This document shows positions 17,146-25,274 of a stretch of DNA of 36,762 bases, piece after piece. The notes below the pieces were generated by a model that saw only the letters and a list, made by a program, of their open reading frames with translations, did no database searches and was not told the origin of the DNA. The stretch lies in assembly GCA_017744735.1 (NCBI GenBank), contig JAGIAR010000016.1, forward strand, positions 1-36,762. Direction: 5' to 3'. Origin of the DNA: Novosphingobium sp. Its GTDB lineage: Bacteria > Pseudomonadota > Alphaproteobacteria > Sphingomonadales > Sphingomonadaceae. The position numbers were made by a program, and so were the translations under genes. Positions within the stretch are counted from its first letter, which is position 1. Each line of letters begins with the position of its first letter.

Positions 17146-18378
17146 ATGCTGCACGTGTTTCGCTGGGCCGTGCCCTTGTGTCTCGGCACCGCACTCGCCT
17201 CGGCGGGATGCGCGCAGCCTGATTCCGTTTCCGCGAAGGGGGGGGCGCAGCTTGTCGCGGACAGCGTGGTGATCCTGATGCGCCACGGAGTTCGCCCGCC
17301 GACCAAGGCGGTGCCGCTGCCCAAGAGCACTGTCCGCGACGCCTGGCCGCAATGGTCGGTGCCGCCGGGCTGGCTCACGCCGCACGGCGCGCAGGCCATC
17401 GGGCGGCTGGCCGAATGGGATGGGTCCGAACTGCGCCGCGACGGCTTGCTGCCGGCCGAAGGGTGCCCGGCGGCGGGCAGCGTGACGGTGATCGCCGACA
17501 GCGACCAGCGCACCATCGCCACTGCCGATGCCTGGATCTCTGGCGCGCTGCCGGGTTGCGGCATCGCCAGCGAGCATCGCAAGCAGGATGAGTCCGACCC
17601 GGCCTTTTCGCCGATCAAGAGCGGGCTGGTCGCGTTCGATCCGGCCAAGGCGCAGGCCGCGGTGATCGACGCCGCGGGACCGGGCGGCATCGCGGCGGTC
17701 GAGGCGGCGCAGCGGCCGCTGCTTGAGCGGGTCGACGCAATCCTGTGCGGCGATAGCCGGACCGGTTGCGGGGTATCGGCCCGGGCGAGCGGGATCGACG
17801 CGCCTGCCGACGGCAAGCCGGGACTGACCGGCGCGCTCGATCTTGCATCGACCGCGGGGCAGATCCTCGTGCTCGAATATGGCGAGGGCAAGCCGCTCGC
17901 CGAGGTCGGCTGGGGCCGGGCGAGCGTGGACGACATTGCCGCGCTTTCGGCGTTCCATGCGCTCGAATTCCGCCTGCTCGCCCGCCCACGCTACAATGCG
18001 CTGGCCAATTTCGCCGGGCTTGCGCCGCTGGTGAAGCAGGGTCTTTCGGGCAAGGCCAAGGTCACGCTGATCGTCGGCCACGACACCAATGTCGCCAATC
18101 TCGGCGGGCTGCTCGATGCGCACTGGCAGGTTCCGGGGCTCGCCGAGGACGATCCCGCGCCGGGCGGCGCGCTGGTGCTGACCGCGCTGCACGACAAGGC
18201 CGGCCACCGCTTCGTGCGCATCGCCTATCGCTCGCAGACCCTGGACCAGATTCGCGCGGCTGGACCGCTGGGGCAGCAGGATCCCTATCGGACCGTGATC
18301 GTGCCCGGCGCCTGCACCGCGACGGGTGACGGAACGGTCTGCCCGCTCGCCGTGTTCGAAAAGCTCGCCGGGCTCTAG
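17146..18378 (+). CDS. Histidine acid phosphatase (AppA/Agp-type phytase or glucose-1-phosphatase)
   Basis: A 410-residue member of the histidine acid phosphatase branch 2. The phosphohistidine motif RHGVRPPT has His47, and the proton-donor motif GHDTN has His312-Asp313, as in E. coli AppA; such enzymes hydrolyse phytate or sugar phosphates in the periplasm. The N-terminal signal ends SAGC, so it may be a lipoprotein, although Ser at -3 is not ideal. The start at ATG 17146 is preferred because GGAGG is 7 nt upstream; ATG 17140 touches that site and would add two residues. The stop TAG overlaps the stop of the convergent ppx gene. Two mechanistically unrelated phytase-type enzymes, this one and the propeller enzyme, therefore sit within 4 kb. 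Confidence 0.88.
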   Translation: MLHVFRWAVPLCLGTALASAGCAQPDSVSAKGGAQLVADSVVILMRHGVRPPTKAVPLPKSTVRDAWPQWSVPPGWLTPHGAQAIGRLAEWDGSELRRDGLLPAEGCPAAGSVTVIADSDQRTIATADAWISGALPGCGIASEHRKQDESDPAFSPIKSGLVAFDPAKAQAAVIDAAGPGGIAAVEAAQRPLLERVDAILCGDSRTGCGVSARASGIDAPADGKPGLTGALDLASTAGQILVLEYGEGKPLAEVGWGRASVDDIAALSAFHALEFRLLARPRYNALANFAGLAPLVKQGLSGKAKVTLIVGHDTNVANLGGLLDAHWQVPGLAEDDPAPGGALVLTALHDKAGHRFVRIAYRSQTLDQIRAAGPLGQQDPYRTVIVPGACTATGDGTVCPLAVFEKLAGL

Positions 18379-19916
18379 CCTTCGAGTTCGGGGACCGGAA
18401 CGCCGAGCCCGCCCTTTTCGAGCAGGTCGTCGTTCGCGACGATCTGATGCGCCGGCTTGAGCCCCAGCCGTGCGGCCAGATTGGCGAGATCCTGCTCGAC
18501 ATGCTCGACCCACAGATCCGCATGGGTCTCGCCGAGATAGAGCACCAGCTTCTTGCCGGAGACGCCCAAGGCTGTGTTGCGCAGCGAACGGCGCGATCCG
18601 CCGCCGAGTCGGCGCGCCAGCCGGATCGCGAGGCCCCAGCTGACCGCCTCGTCGAGCATCGCCTCGTTTGTGAGGCGATAGAGCTGCCGCGGCAATTCGG
18701 CCACCCCGCAATTGGCGGACACCGCCGCCGCCATCATCGCCCGCCCGGTGTCGTCGAGGTTCATCCAGCGCTTGTAGAGCGCCCAGTTGATCGCCTGGCG
18801 GACGCGTAAATTCGGTTCGATCTGCATCGAGGCGAGCGCCAGCATCGTTGCGGCCAGGCGGACCCGCTCCGATCCGCGGCCGCCGCGCGGCAGGGCATCG
18901 ACGGTCCAGCCGGCGAGCTGGGTCGCCAGCGTCGGCGGCCCGCCGCGCGGACCGCAGAAATTGGCCAGCCCGGCGAGCAGGGGGTCCTGTGCGCGTGCGG
19001 CAGGATCGAGCCGATCGTAGAGCCGGCCTTCGCGGATACCCCAAGACGAGAACACAAGCTTCGACGGCTGCAGCCGGCCGAGCAGTACATGGAGCAGCGC
19101 CGCCGCATCGGGCAGCATCCCGGCGCGCATTTCGGAAATGCGGCTGAGGCCGAGCTTGGCCGGATTGATCAGACGCATGCGCTTGGCGAGGCGCAGGGCA
19201 TCCTTCCCCTCCAGCTCGAAACCGTGCGGATCGGTCAGCGGATGGTCGAGTTCGGCCATCGCATAGCCGGCCAGCGCGCGCCAGGTCCCGCCGACCATGT
19301 AGAGCGGCTGGTCGACCGGATGGTCCCAGTCCTCCTTCTCCAGCGCGCGGTTGATCTTGCGCTTGAACTTGTCGGGCCCGGCGGCGCGCAATTCGCCCAG
19401 CATCAGCGCGCCGAGCGGCAGGCTGACGCCGTGAGTGCACTGCCCGCGTTCGATTTCGACAAGCTCGAGGCTGCCGCCGCCGAGATCGACCACTACGCCC
19501 TTGGCGCCGGGAAAGGCCCCGATCACGCCCATCGCGCTGGTCCGCGCCTCTTCCTCGCCCGGGAGCAGGACCGGTTCGAAGCCGCACTCGCGCACCCGGT
19601 CGAGAAACTCCGCGCCGTTCTCGGCCAGCCGCGCCGCGGCGGTCGCGATTACATCGACATCCTCGATCTGCAGATCGGTAAGGATCCGGCGATAGCGCTT
19701 GAGGCCGAGCAGCGCGATCGCGATTGCGGGTTCGGGTATGCGCCCGCTGTGCAGCAATTCGGCGCCGAGGCGCGCAGTGACCCGTTCATTGAGCAGCGGG
19801 GTGGGCGCGCGTTGTGCTCCGCCGTAGATCACCATGCGGACCGTGTTCGAACCGATATCGATTACCGCGCGGTGCGGTACACTGTTCAGCAGGGCGGTAT
19901 CGCGGTCTCCGATCAC
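18375..19916 (-). CDS. ppx: Exopolyphosphatase, Ppx/GppA family
   Basis: A 513-residue Ppx/GppA phosphatase, which removes terminal phosphate from polyphosphate and/or converts pppGpp to ppGpp. The ASKHA-fold motifs IDIGSNTVRMVIY and VVDLGGGSLELVEI are clear, followed by the C-terminal HD-type helical domain (about residues 290-480). The start is GTG 19916 (VIGDRD...), preceded by AAGGA 6 nt upstream. The longer frame starting at 20006 would overlap the ppk coding region and shows no homology-like sequence. It lies 25 nt after ppk, so ppk-ppx form one operon and polyphosphate can be made and broken down under the same promoter. The stop codon shares CTAG with the convergent phosphatase gene. 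Confidence 0.9.
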   Translation of the reverse strand: MIGDRDTALLNSVPHRAVIDIGSNTVRMVIYGGAQRAPTPLLNERVTARLGAELLHSGRIPEPAIAIALLGLKRYRRILTDLQIEDVDVIATAAARLAENGAEFLDRVRECGFEPVLLPGEEEARTSAMGVIGAFPGAKGVVVDLGGGSLELVEIERGQCTHGVSLPLGALMLGELRAAGPDKFKRKINRALEKEDWDHPVDQPLYMVGGTWRALAGYAMAELDHPLTDPHGFELEGKDALRLAKRMRLINPAKLGLSRISEMRAGMLPDAAALLHVLLGRLQPSKLVFSSWGIREGRLYDRLDPAARAQDPLLAGLANFCGPRGGPPTLATQLAGWTVDALPRGGRGSERVRLAATMLALASMQIEPNLRVRQAINWALYKRWMNLDDTGRAMMAAAVSANCGVAELPRQLYRLTNEAMLDEAVSWGLAIRLARRLGGGSRRSLRNTALGVSGKKLVLYLGETHADLWVEHVEQDLANLAARLGLKPAHQIVANDDLLEKGGLGVPVPELEG

Positions 19917-19941
19917 TCCGGGTCCTTCTCCTCCCCGCCGG

Positions 19942-22113
19942 TCAGGCCGCGCCCTTGCGCAGCGCCAGCTTGGGTACCTTGGCGCCTTCGTCAAGAGCAG
20001 TCCCACGGCCGGAAAGCGAGGGGTTGGTCATGAAATACTTGTGGAGGTTGAACGGCCTCTCGCCCGGCTCGACCCGCGTGTAGCTGCCATCGGACCACAA
20101 TTTCCAGCTCTGCTCGGTGTCGAGCAGATTGGCCAGCAGCACTTGCTGCAGGATCTGGTCGTGGACGGTCGCGTTCTTGATCGGCACGAGAGTCTCGACA
20201 CGCCGGTCGAGATTGCGTTCCATCGCGTCGGCCGAGGAAATGAACACTTTCGCGCGGTGGCTCGGCATCGCAAAGCCGTTGGCGAAGGCCCAGATGCGCG
20301 CATGTTCGAGGAAGCGGCCGATCACCGACTTGACCTGGATGTTCTCCGACACGCCCGGAATCCCGGGTTTGAGGCAGCAGATTCCGCGGACCACCAGATC
20401 GATCCGCACTCCGGCCTGGCTCGCGGCATAGAGGTGATCGATCATTCGCTGGTCGGTGAGCGAATTGAGCTTGGCCCAGATGTGCGCGGGCTTGCCCATT
20501 TGCGCGTTGGCGATCTCGTGCATGATGCACTGGTCGAGCCTGGCCCTAAGCCCGATCGGCGAGATCGCCAGCCGCTCCAGCTTGCGCGGCTCGACATAGC
20601 CGGTGATGAAATTGAACAATTTCACCGCGTCGCGCCCGATCTTCGGATCGGCGGTGAAGAAGCTCAGGTCGGTGTAGATCTTCGAGGTCAGCGGGTGATA
20701 ATTGCCGGTGCCGAAGTGGCAGTAGGTGCGCAGCTGCCCCTCCTCGCGGCGCACCACCATGCTGACCTTGGCGTGGGTCTTCCAGTCGACGAAGCCATAG
20801 ATCACCTGCACCCCGGCACGCTCGAGCTGGCTCGCCCACATCAGGTTCTGTTCTTCGTCGAAGCGCGCCTTGAGCTCGACCACCGCGGTCACCGCCTTGC
20901 CCGCCTCGGCCGCGGCGATCAGCGCGGCGATCACCGAGGATTGCTTGCCCGCGCGATAGAGCGTCTGCTTGATCGCGACCACGTCCGGATCGGCCGCGGC
21001 CTGGCGCACGAAATCGACCACCACCTCGAAGCTCTCGTAGGGGTGGTGGATCACGATGTCCTTCTCGCGGATCGCGGCGAAGCAATCGCCGTCGTGCTCC
21101 ATGATCCGTTCGGGATAGCGCGGGGTGTAGGGCACCCATTTCAGCTCCGGCCGATCCTCGTCGACGATCGCGGAGAGCCCGCTCATCCCGATCGTGCCGT
21201 CGGTGCGCATCATGATCGCATCGTCGAGCATCAATTTGTCGACCAGCAGCTGCTCCGCATCCGGATCGAAATCGTCCTGCAATTCCAGCAGGATTACCCG
21301 GCCGCGGCGGCGGCGCTGGATTGCGGTGCGGAAGAAGCGGACCAGATCCTCGGCCTCTTCCTCGATCTCGATGTCGCTGTCGCGCAGCACCCGGAAGACC
21401 CCGTCGCCTTCGACCCGGAAGCCGGGAAACAATATGTCCGCGAAGCGCACGATCAGGTTCTCTACGCTGACGTAGAGCGCCTCCTCCCCCGGCACCCGGA
21501 CGAAGCGCGGGAGGGCCGAGGGAACCAGCACCATTTCCACCACCTGCTCGTCGTCGGCCAGGCGGGTGAGGTTGAACAGCACCCCGATCCCCTCATTGGC
21601 GATGAAGGGGAAGGGGTGCGCCGGATCGATCGCCTGCGGGGTGATGACCGGGGCGATGTCCTCGATGAAATACTCCTTCAGCCAGCGCGCCGCCTCGGCG
21701 TCGATCCGGCCTTCGTCGGCAACGTGGATCTTCGCCTCGGCGAGCAGCGGCCGCAGCTCGCGCCAGGTGGTCTGCTGCTGGCGTTCGAGATCGGCAATCT
21801 CGGTGCGGACCCCGGCGAGCTGCTGCGAAGGCGTGCGCCCGTCGAGCGACAGGGTGGCGATGTTGCGCTGTACCTGGCCGACCAGGCCGGCAACGCGGAT
21901 CTGGATGAATTCGTCGAGATTGCTGCCCGAGATCGACAGGAAACGCAGCCGTTCGAGCAGCGGATAGTTCGCGTTGCGCGCTTCGGCCAGAACGCGCTGG
22001 TTGAACGCCAGCCAGCTCAACTCGCGGTTGAAATAGAGCTCGCTCGCCTGCGTCGTCTCAGGCCGGTTTTCGAGTTGGGTGCCCATGTTCCTGCCTGGCG
22101 CCGCAAGCGCCAT
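19942..22113 (-). CDS. ppk: Polyphosphate kinase 1
   Basis: A 723-residue PPK1, which polymerises the gamma-phosphate of ATP into polyphosphate. Visible are the N-terminal FNRELSWLAFNQRVL, the SISGSNLDEF segment, AIKQTLYR, the autophosphorylated His in FGTGNYHPLTSKIYTD, and the second phospholipase-D-like motif KVFISSADAMERNLDRRVE. Length is standard. ATG 22113 has AAGG 6 nt upstream; a second in-frame ATG at 22086 cannot be excluded. It is the first gene of the ppk-ppx operon and has a Pho-box-like site 33 nt upstream, consistent with induction under phosphate starvation, as is known for ppk in other bacteria. Confidence 0.96.
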   Translation of the reverse strand: MALAAPGRNMGTQLENRPETTQASELYFNRELSWLAFNQRVLAEARNANYPLLERLRFLSISGSNLDEFIQIRVAGLVGQVQRNIATLSLDGRTPSQQLAGVRTEIADLERQQQTTWRELRPLLAEAKIHVADEGRIDAEAARWLKEYFIEDIAPVITPQAIDPAHPFPFIANEGIGVLFNLTRLADDEQVVEMVLVPSALPRFVRVPGEEALYVSVENLIVRFADILFPGFRVEGDGVFRVLRDSDIEIEEEAEDLVRFFRTAIQRRRRGRVILLELQDDFDPDAEQLLVDKLMLDDAIMMRTDGTIGMSGLSAIVDEDRPELKWVPYTPRYPERIMEHDGDCFAAIREKDIVIHHPYESFEVVVDFVRQAAADPDVVAIKQTLYRAGKQSSVIAALIAAAEAGKAVTAVVELKARFDEEQNLMWASQLERAGVQVIYGFVDWKTHAKVSMVVRREEGQLRTYCHFGTGNYHPLTSKIYTDLSFFTADPKIGRDAVKLFNFITGYVEPRKLERLAISPIGLRARLDQCIMHEIANAQMGKPAHIWAKLNSLTDQRMIDHLYAASQAGVRIDLVVRGICCLKPGIPGVSENIQVKSVIGRFLEHARIWAFANGFAMPSHRAKVFISSADAMERNLDRRVETLVPIKNATVHDQILQQVLLANLLDTEQSWKLWSDGSYTRVEPGERPFNLHKYFMTNPSLSGRGTALDEGAKVPKLALRKGAA

Positions 22114-22145
22114 CGTTGACCTTGACCGCTCGATGGTGAGGCGAC

Positions 22146-22163
22146 GTTACAGTTTTGTGAAAT
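22146..22163 (-). promoter_or_regulatory. Pho-box-like site upstream of ppk
   Basis: Read on the minus strand this is ATTTCAC-AAAA-CTGTAAC: two 7-mers with 11-bp spacing and an A-rich 4-nt linker, very close in form to the E. coli Pho box (CTGTCAT, A-rich linker, CTGTCAC). Its downstream edge is 33 nt from the ppk ATG. The rest of the 339-nt gap to TBDR C (22114-22452) holds CTGTCAC at 22184-22190 and GGTCACAT nearby, which are out of 11-bp phase with each other. Confidence 0.5.
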
Positions 22164-22284
22164 CGCCGTCGAGCATTCGAACCCTGTCACATATCGCGGT
22201 CACATATTTGTTTTAGGGTCGGCTGGACCGCGGATTTTGCGGATTCCGCGGTTTTCCAACGGCCTGAGTGAGGCTTTTAGATCA

Positions 22285-22313
22285 CTGTCACGAAACTGTC
22301 GTCAATGTGTCTT
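22285..22313 (+). promoter_or_regulatory. Pho-box-like triple half-site upstream of TBDR C
   Basis: CTGTCAC (22285-22291), CTGTCGT (22296-22302) and GTGTCTT (22307-22313) are separated by 4-nt linkers, giving exact 11-bp periodicity. This is the best match to the PhoB consensus in the window: all three cores begin GTC. Unlike the sites before TBDR A and B, the start codon is 140 nt away, leaving a long leader. Confidence 0.6.
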
Positions 22314-22363
22314 TGAACGGCAATCGAACCGACGCCGTAGTGAAATCGAGCAGGCCTAGAGGC

Positions 22364-22407
22364 ACTCGCGATCGGGGGTCGTGCGGTCGCGAGTCGCGGC
22401 CGTTTTT
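22364..22407 (+). other. Leader hairpin between the Pho box and TBDR C
   Basis: A perfect 8-bp inverted repeat, ACTCGCGA (22364-22371) and TCGCGAGT (22387-22394), with a 15-nt loop, followed after 8 nt by a run of five Ts (22403-22407). It is in the untranslated leader of TBDR C and could be a weak attenuator, a protein-binding palindrome or an RNA stability element. No riboswitch consensus was recognised. Confidence 0.4.
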
Positions 22408-22452
22408 GCAGCACCCCCGGCGATAACGACAGACGCACAGGGACCTAGCTTC

Positions 22453-25044
22453 ATGAATCGCCACGCCATCCGAATCACCGCCTCGCTTACCGCGCTGGCG
22501 CTCGCCCAGCTCGCCACGAGCGCCCAGGCCGCGGAAGCGGTCGCGCAGGATCTGGTAAAGACCTCGACCGCCGCTGCGGCCGACGCAGCCGCCGATGGCG
22601 CTGCAGCAGGTGATGCCGATGTCGAAAGCGCCGGCCAGATCGGCGAAATCATCGTAAGCGCGACCAAGCGCGAGACCGATCTTCAGAAGACCCCGATCTC
22701 GCTTTCGGTGGTGAGCACCGAGGCGCTGGCCGATCGCCACGTGCAGAGCCTGTTCAACTTCGCCGACGGCGCGGTTCCGTCGCTGCGCGTCGCGACCTTC
22801 GAGGCGCGCCAGTCGGCGTTGACCATCGGCATCCGCGGCATCGTTCCTTATGACCAGAACCAGACCGCTCGCGACGGCGGCGTCAGCGTTTATATCGACG
22901 GCGTCGCTCTGGGTAAGACCCAGGGCCTTAACGCGGCGCTGTTCGACGTCGAGCGCATCGAGGTGCTCAAGGGTCCGCAGGGCACCCTGTTTGGCCGTAA
23001 CACCGAGGGCGGCGCGCTTTCTATCGTGACCAAGGCCCCCACCGGCGAATTCGACGGGCGCGTGGTCGGCGGCATCGGTAACTACGGCAGCCGCAACGGG
23101 GAAATCCACCTCGACCTACCCGCCTTTGCGAACATCGCGATTAAGCTCGACGGTGTTTATCAGCATCAGGATGCGACCGTGAAGGATCCGCTCGAAGGCT
23201 CGACCGGCTGGAATTATTACGACCGCAAGGGCGGCCGTGCAGCCGTTCGCTGGACCCCGATCGACGGCCTCACCGCCGACTTCTCGTACGACTACGCGAA
23301 GGACGAGAACACTCCGCAGTTCAGCCAGCTGCTGAACTACAACCCCAACGGGTACAACGTCGGCTATTACAACGCTCTCGACGCCAACAAGCTGTATTAC
23401 AACGGCTCGCCCTGCAACACCTCCAGCGGCACCGTCAACGTCTGCATCGCGCCCAAGGCACCGCTCGTCGGCGTCCATGACGAACGCCAGAAGGTGGCGG
23501 ACGTCGGCGTGCCGCAGCAGCCGAGCGTGGATATTACCCACGGCGCTTCTGCCAATCTGAAGTATGTGGCCGCCGACTGGCTCGAACTGCGTTCGATCAC
23601 CGCGTGGCGCGGCGTTAGCACCGACCAGTGGGACAACTCGGGCGGGCCGGAGCGCGTGACCTTCACCCCTAATGGCACTTTCAGCCGCTACAGCCTTTCG
23701 TTCCTGGACCAGCATCAGTTCAGCCAAGAATTCCAGGCTGTCGGTAGCGTCGACCAGTTCGATTACGTCGTCGGTGCCTATTACTATACCGAGCACGCGA
23801 CCGAATATGCTGCCACGCCGACCACTAACCTGTGGAACGCGGATGGCACGGCTTATACCATCCGCAGCCCGATCCCGGGCAACAGCAACCCGATCTCCAG
23901 CTCGAACTCGGGCTATCAGCCCTATGACGCATCGTGCAACAACTCGCTGGCGAGCACCGTTCCGCAGTTCGCCAACAGCTGCCAGTACATCACCCGCGCC
24001 AGTGAAGCCTGGGATCACAACTATTCGGTGTTCGGCAATTTGACATTCTCGCCTTCGGGCCTGGACGGGCTGCACCTCACCGCCGGCGGCCGCTGGACCA
24101 AGGACGACCGTCACGGCCGTCTCTACGTGGTCAACAACAAGCCGCAGCCGTTCACCTTCGAGAACAGCATCAGCCGCTTCGACCCGATGTTCAACATCTC
24201 GTTCGACGCGACGCCGGACATCCATCTCTACGCAAAATATGCCACCGGCTTCCGCGCTGGCGGTGCCAACGACCGTTCGCAGAGCTTCAACTCGTTTGGC
24301 CCGGAGACGGTCAAGTCGTACGAAGTCGGCGCCAAGATGGACTTCCTGGACCATCACGCTCGACTGAACGTCGCCGGCTACATAATGGATCGCAGCAACA
24401 CCCAGTTCGACTTCGACCTTTACGACACGGACAGCGCCAGCCCGACCTTTAACAGCCACATCGAGCAGACCCAGAACTCGGGCGACACCAAGATCCGCGG
24501 GATCGAGGCCGATCTGACGGTCAAGCCGGTGCCGGAACTGACCCTGACTGCGTCGTATGCCTACACCTACTGGAAGGCTCCGTCGGCGGTGAACCCGATC
24601 ACCGGCGGCCTGCCGCAGCAGCTGTATCTGGTCTATACGCCGACCAACGCGGCGTCGGGCGCGATCGACTACGACCTGCCGCTCGACAAGCTGGCGGGTG
24701 GTGCGGACCTGCGCTTCCACCTCGACGCCAACTACGCGAGCAGCCAGTACAGCTTCCAGCTGGAACCGACCAAGACCGATCCGAGCTTCGTCGTGAACGG
24801 CCGCATCGCGCTGACCGACATCGAGATGGGCGACAACAAGAAGCTCACCCTGTCGGTGTGGTCGCGGAACCTGCTGAACCACACCTATGTCTATCGCCGC
24901 TCGGCCGCGAACTCGTCGCCGGTGGTGAACTACGCTGCCGATGGCACCACGGTGGTTTCGACCAGCTACACCGGTATCCTCGGCGATTACGGCAACCTCA
25001 ACCCGCCGCGGACCTTCGGTTTCGAAGCCAGCGTCGCATTCTGA
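22453..25044 (+). CDS. TonB-dependent outer-membrane receptor (TBDR C)
   Basis: An 863-residue TBDR of the siderophore-receptor-like class. The signal peptide ends AQA-A (residue 26); an Ala/Asp-rich linker of about 30 residues precedes the TonB box EIIVSATKRETDLQKTP. Plug motifs include TIGIRGIV, VSVYIDGVALG and IEVLKGPQGTLFGRNTEGGALSIVTK; the barrel ends EASVAF. Two Cys pairs in extracellular-loop-like regions (SPCNTSSGTVNVC, and a second pair about 18 residues apart) may form disulfides. The start at ATG 22453 follows AGGGA and gives a proper signal peptide; an earlier in-frame GTG at 22381 does not. The Pho-box-like site suggests phosphate control, so the ligand may be an organophosphate rather than an iron chelate; this is inference. 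Confidence 0.92.
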   Translation: MNRHAIRITASLTALALAQLATSAQAAEAVAQDLVKTSTAAAADAAADGAAAGDADVESAGQIGEIIVSATKRETDLQKTPISLSVVSTEALADRHVQSLFNFADGAVPSLRVATFEARQSALTIGIRGIVPYDQNQTARDGGVSVYIDGVALGKTQGLNAALFDVERIEVLKGPQGTLFGRNTEGGALSIVTKAPTGEFDGRVVGGIGNYGSRNGEIHLDLPAFANIAIKLDGVYQHQDATVKDPLEGSTGWNYYDRKGGRAAVRWTPIDGLTADFSYDYAKDENTPQFSQLLNYNPNGYNVGYYNALDANKLYYNGSPCNTSSGTVNVCIAPKAPLVGVHDERQKVADVGVPQQPSVDITHGASANLKYVAADWLELRSITAWRGVSTDQWDNSGGPERVTFTPNGTFSRYSLSFLDQHQFSQEFQAVGSVDQFDYVVGAYYYTEHATEYAATPTTNLWNADGTAYTIRSPIPGNSNPISSSNSGYQPYDASCNNSLASTVPQFANSCQYITRASEAWDHNYSVFGNLTFSPSGLDGLHLTAGGRWTKDDRHGRLYVVNNKPQPFTFENSISRFDPMFNISFDATPDIHLYAKYATGFRAGGANDRSQSFNSFGPETVKSYEVGAKMDFLDHHARLNVAGYIMDRSNTQFDFDLYDTDSASPTFNSHIEQTQNSGDTKIRGIEADLTVKPVPELTLTASYAYTYWKAPSAVNPITGGLPQQLYLVYTPTNAASGAIDYDLPLDKLAGGADLRFHLDANYASSQYSFQLEPTKTDPSFVVNGRIALTDIEMGDNKKLTLSVWSRNLLNHTYVYRRSAANSSPVVNYAADGTTVVSTSYTGILGDYGNLNPPRTFGFEASVAF

Positions 25045-25091
25045 TCAAGGCCTGCCCCCTTCGGGGGCAGCCTCCCAGGACCACCCACTCC

Positions 25092-25129
25092 GCCCGGCCG
25101 CGAGCGCAAGCTCCGGCCGGGCTTTTTTT
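25092..25129 (+). terminator. Rho-independent terminator after TBDR C
   Basis: A long stem, GCCCGGCCG (25092-25100) with CGGCCGGGC (25114-25122), extended by GAGC/GCTC after a one-base bulge and closed by a GCAA tetraloop, then seven Ts. It starts 48 nt after the TBDR C stop. Between it and the response-regulator stop at 25275 I see no further gene or signal. Confidence 0.92.
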
Positions 25130-25274
25130 GGTCGGGAGGATGGACGGTGCGCAGACGAGAAAGCCCACCCCTGCCTCCTCGCGGTTGGGGAGGGGGCGAG
25201 ACTTGCGAAGGCGAAGATAGGGGCAGTCAGTCGCAGCGCGATGGGCTGCGCCCGCCACCGACTTTCCGCGTGCC

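Noticed and set aside
19917..20006. N-terminal extension of ppx to an ATG at 20006
   Set aside because: It would overlap the end of ppk by 65 nt and adds Arg-rich sequence unlike the family. GTG 19916 has a ribosome binding site and puts DIGSNT at the expected position.
22184..22205. CTGTCACATATCGCGGTCAC as an additional Pho box
   Set aside because: The two GTCAC cores are 13 bp apart rather than 11, so they do not fit the spacing of the other sites; it may still be a relic or another regulator's site.
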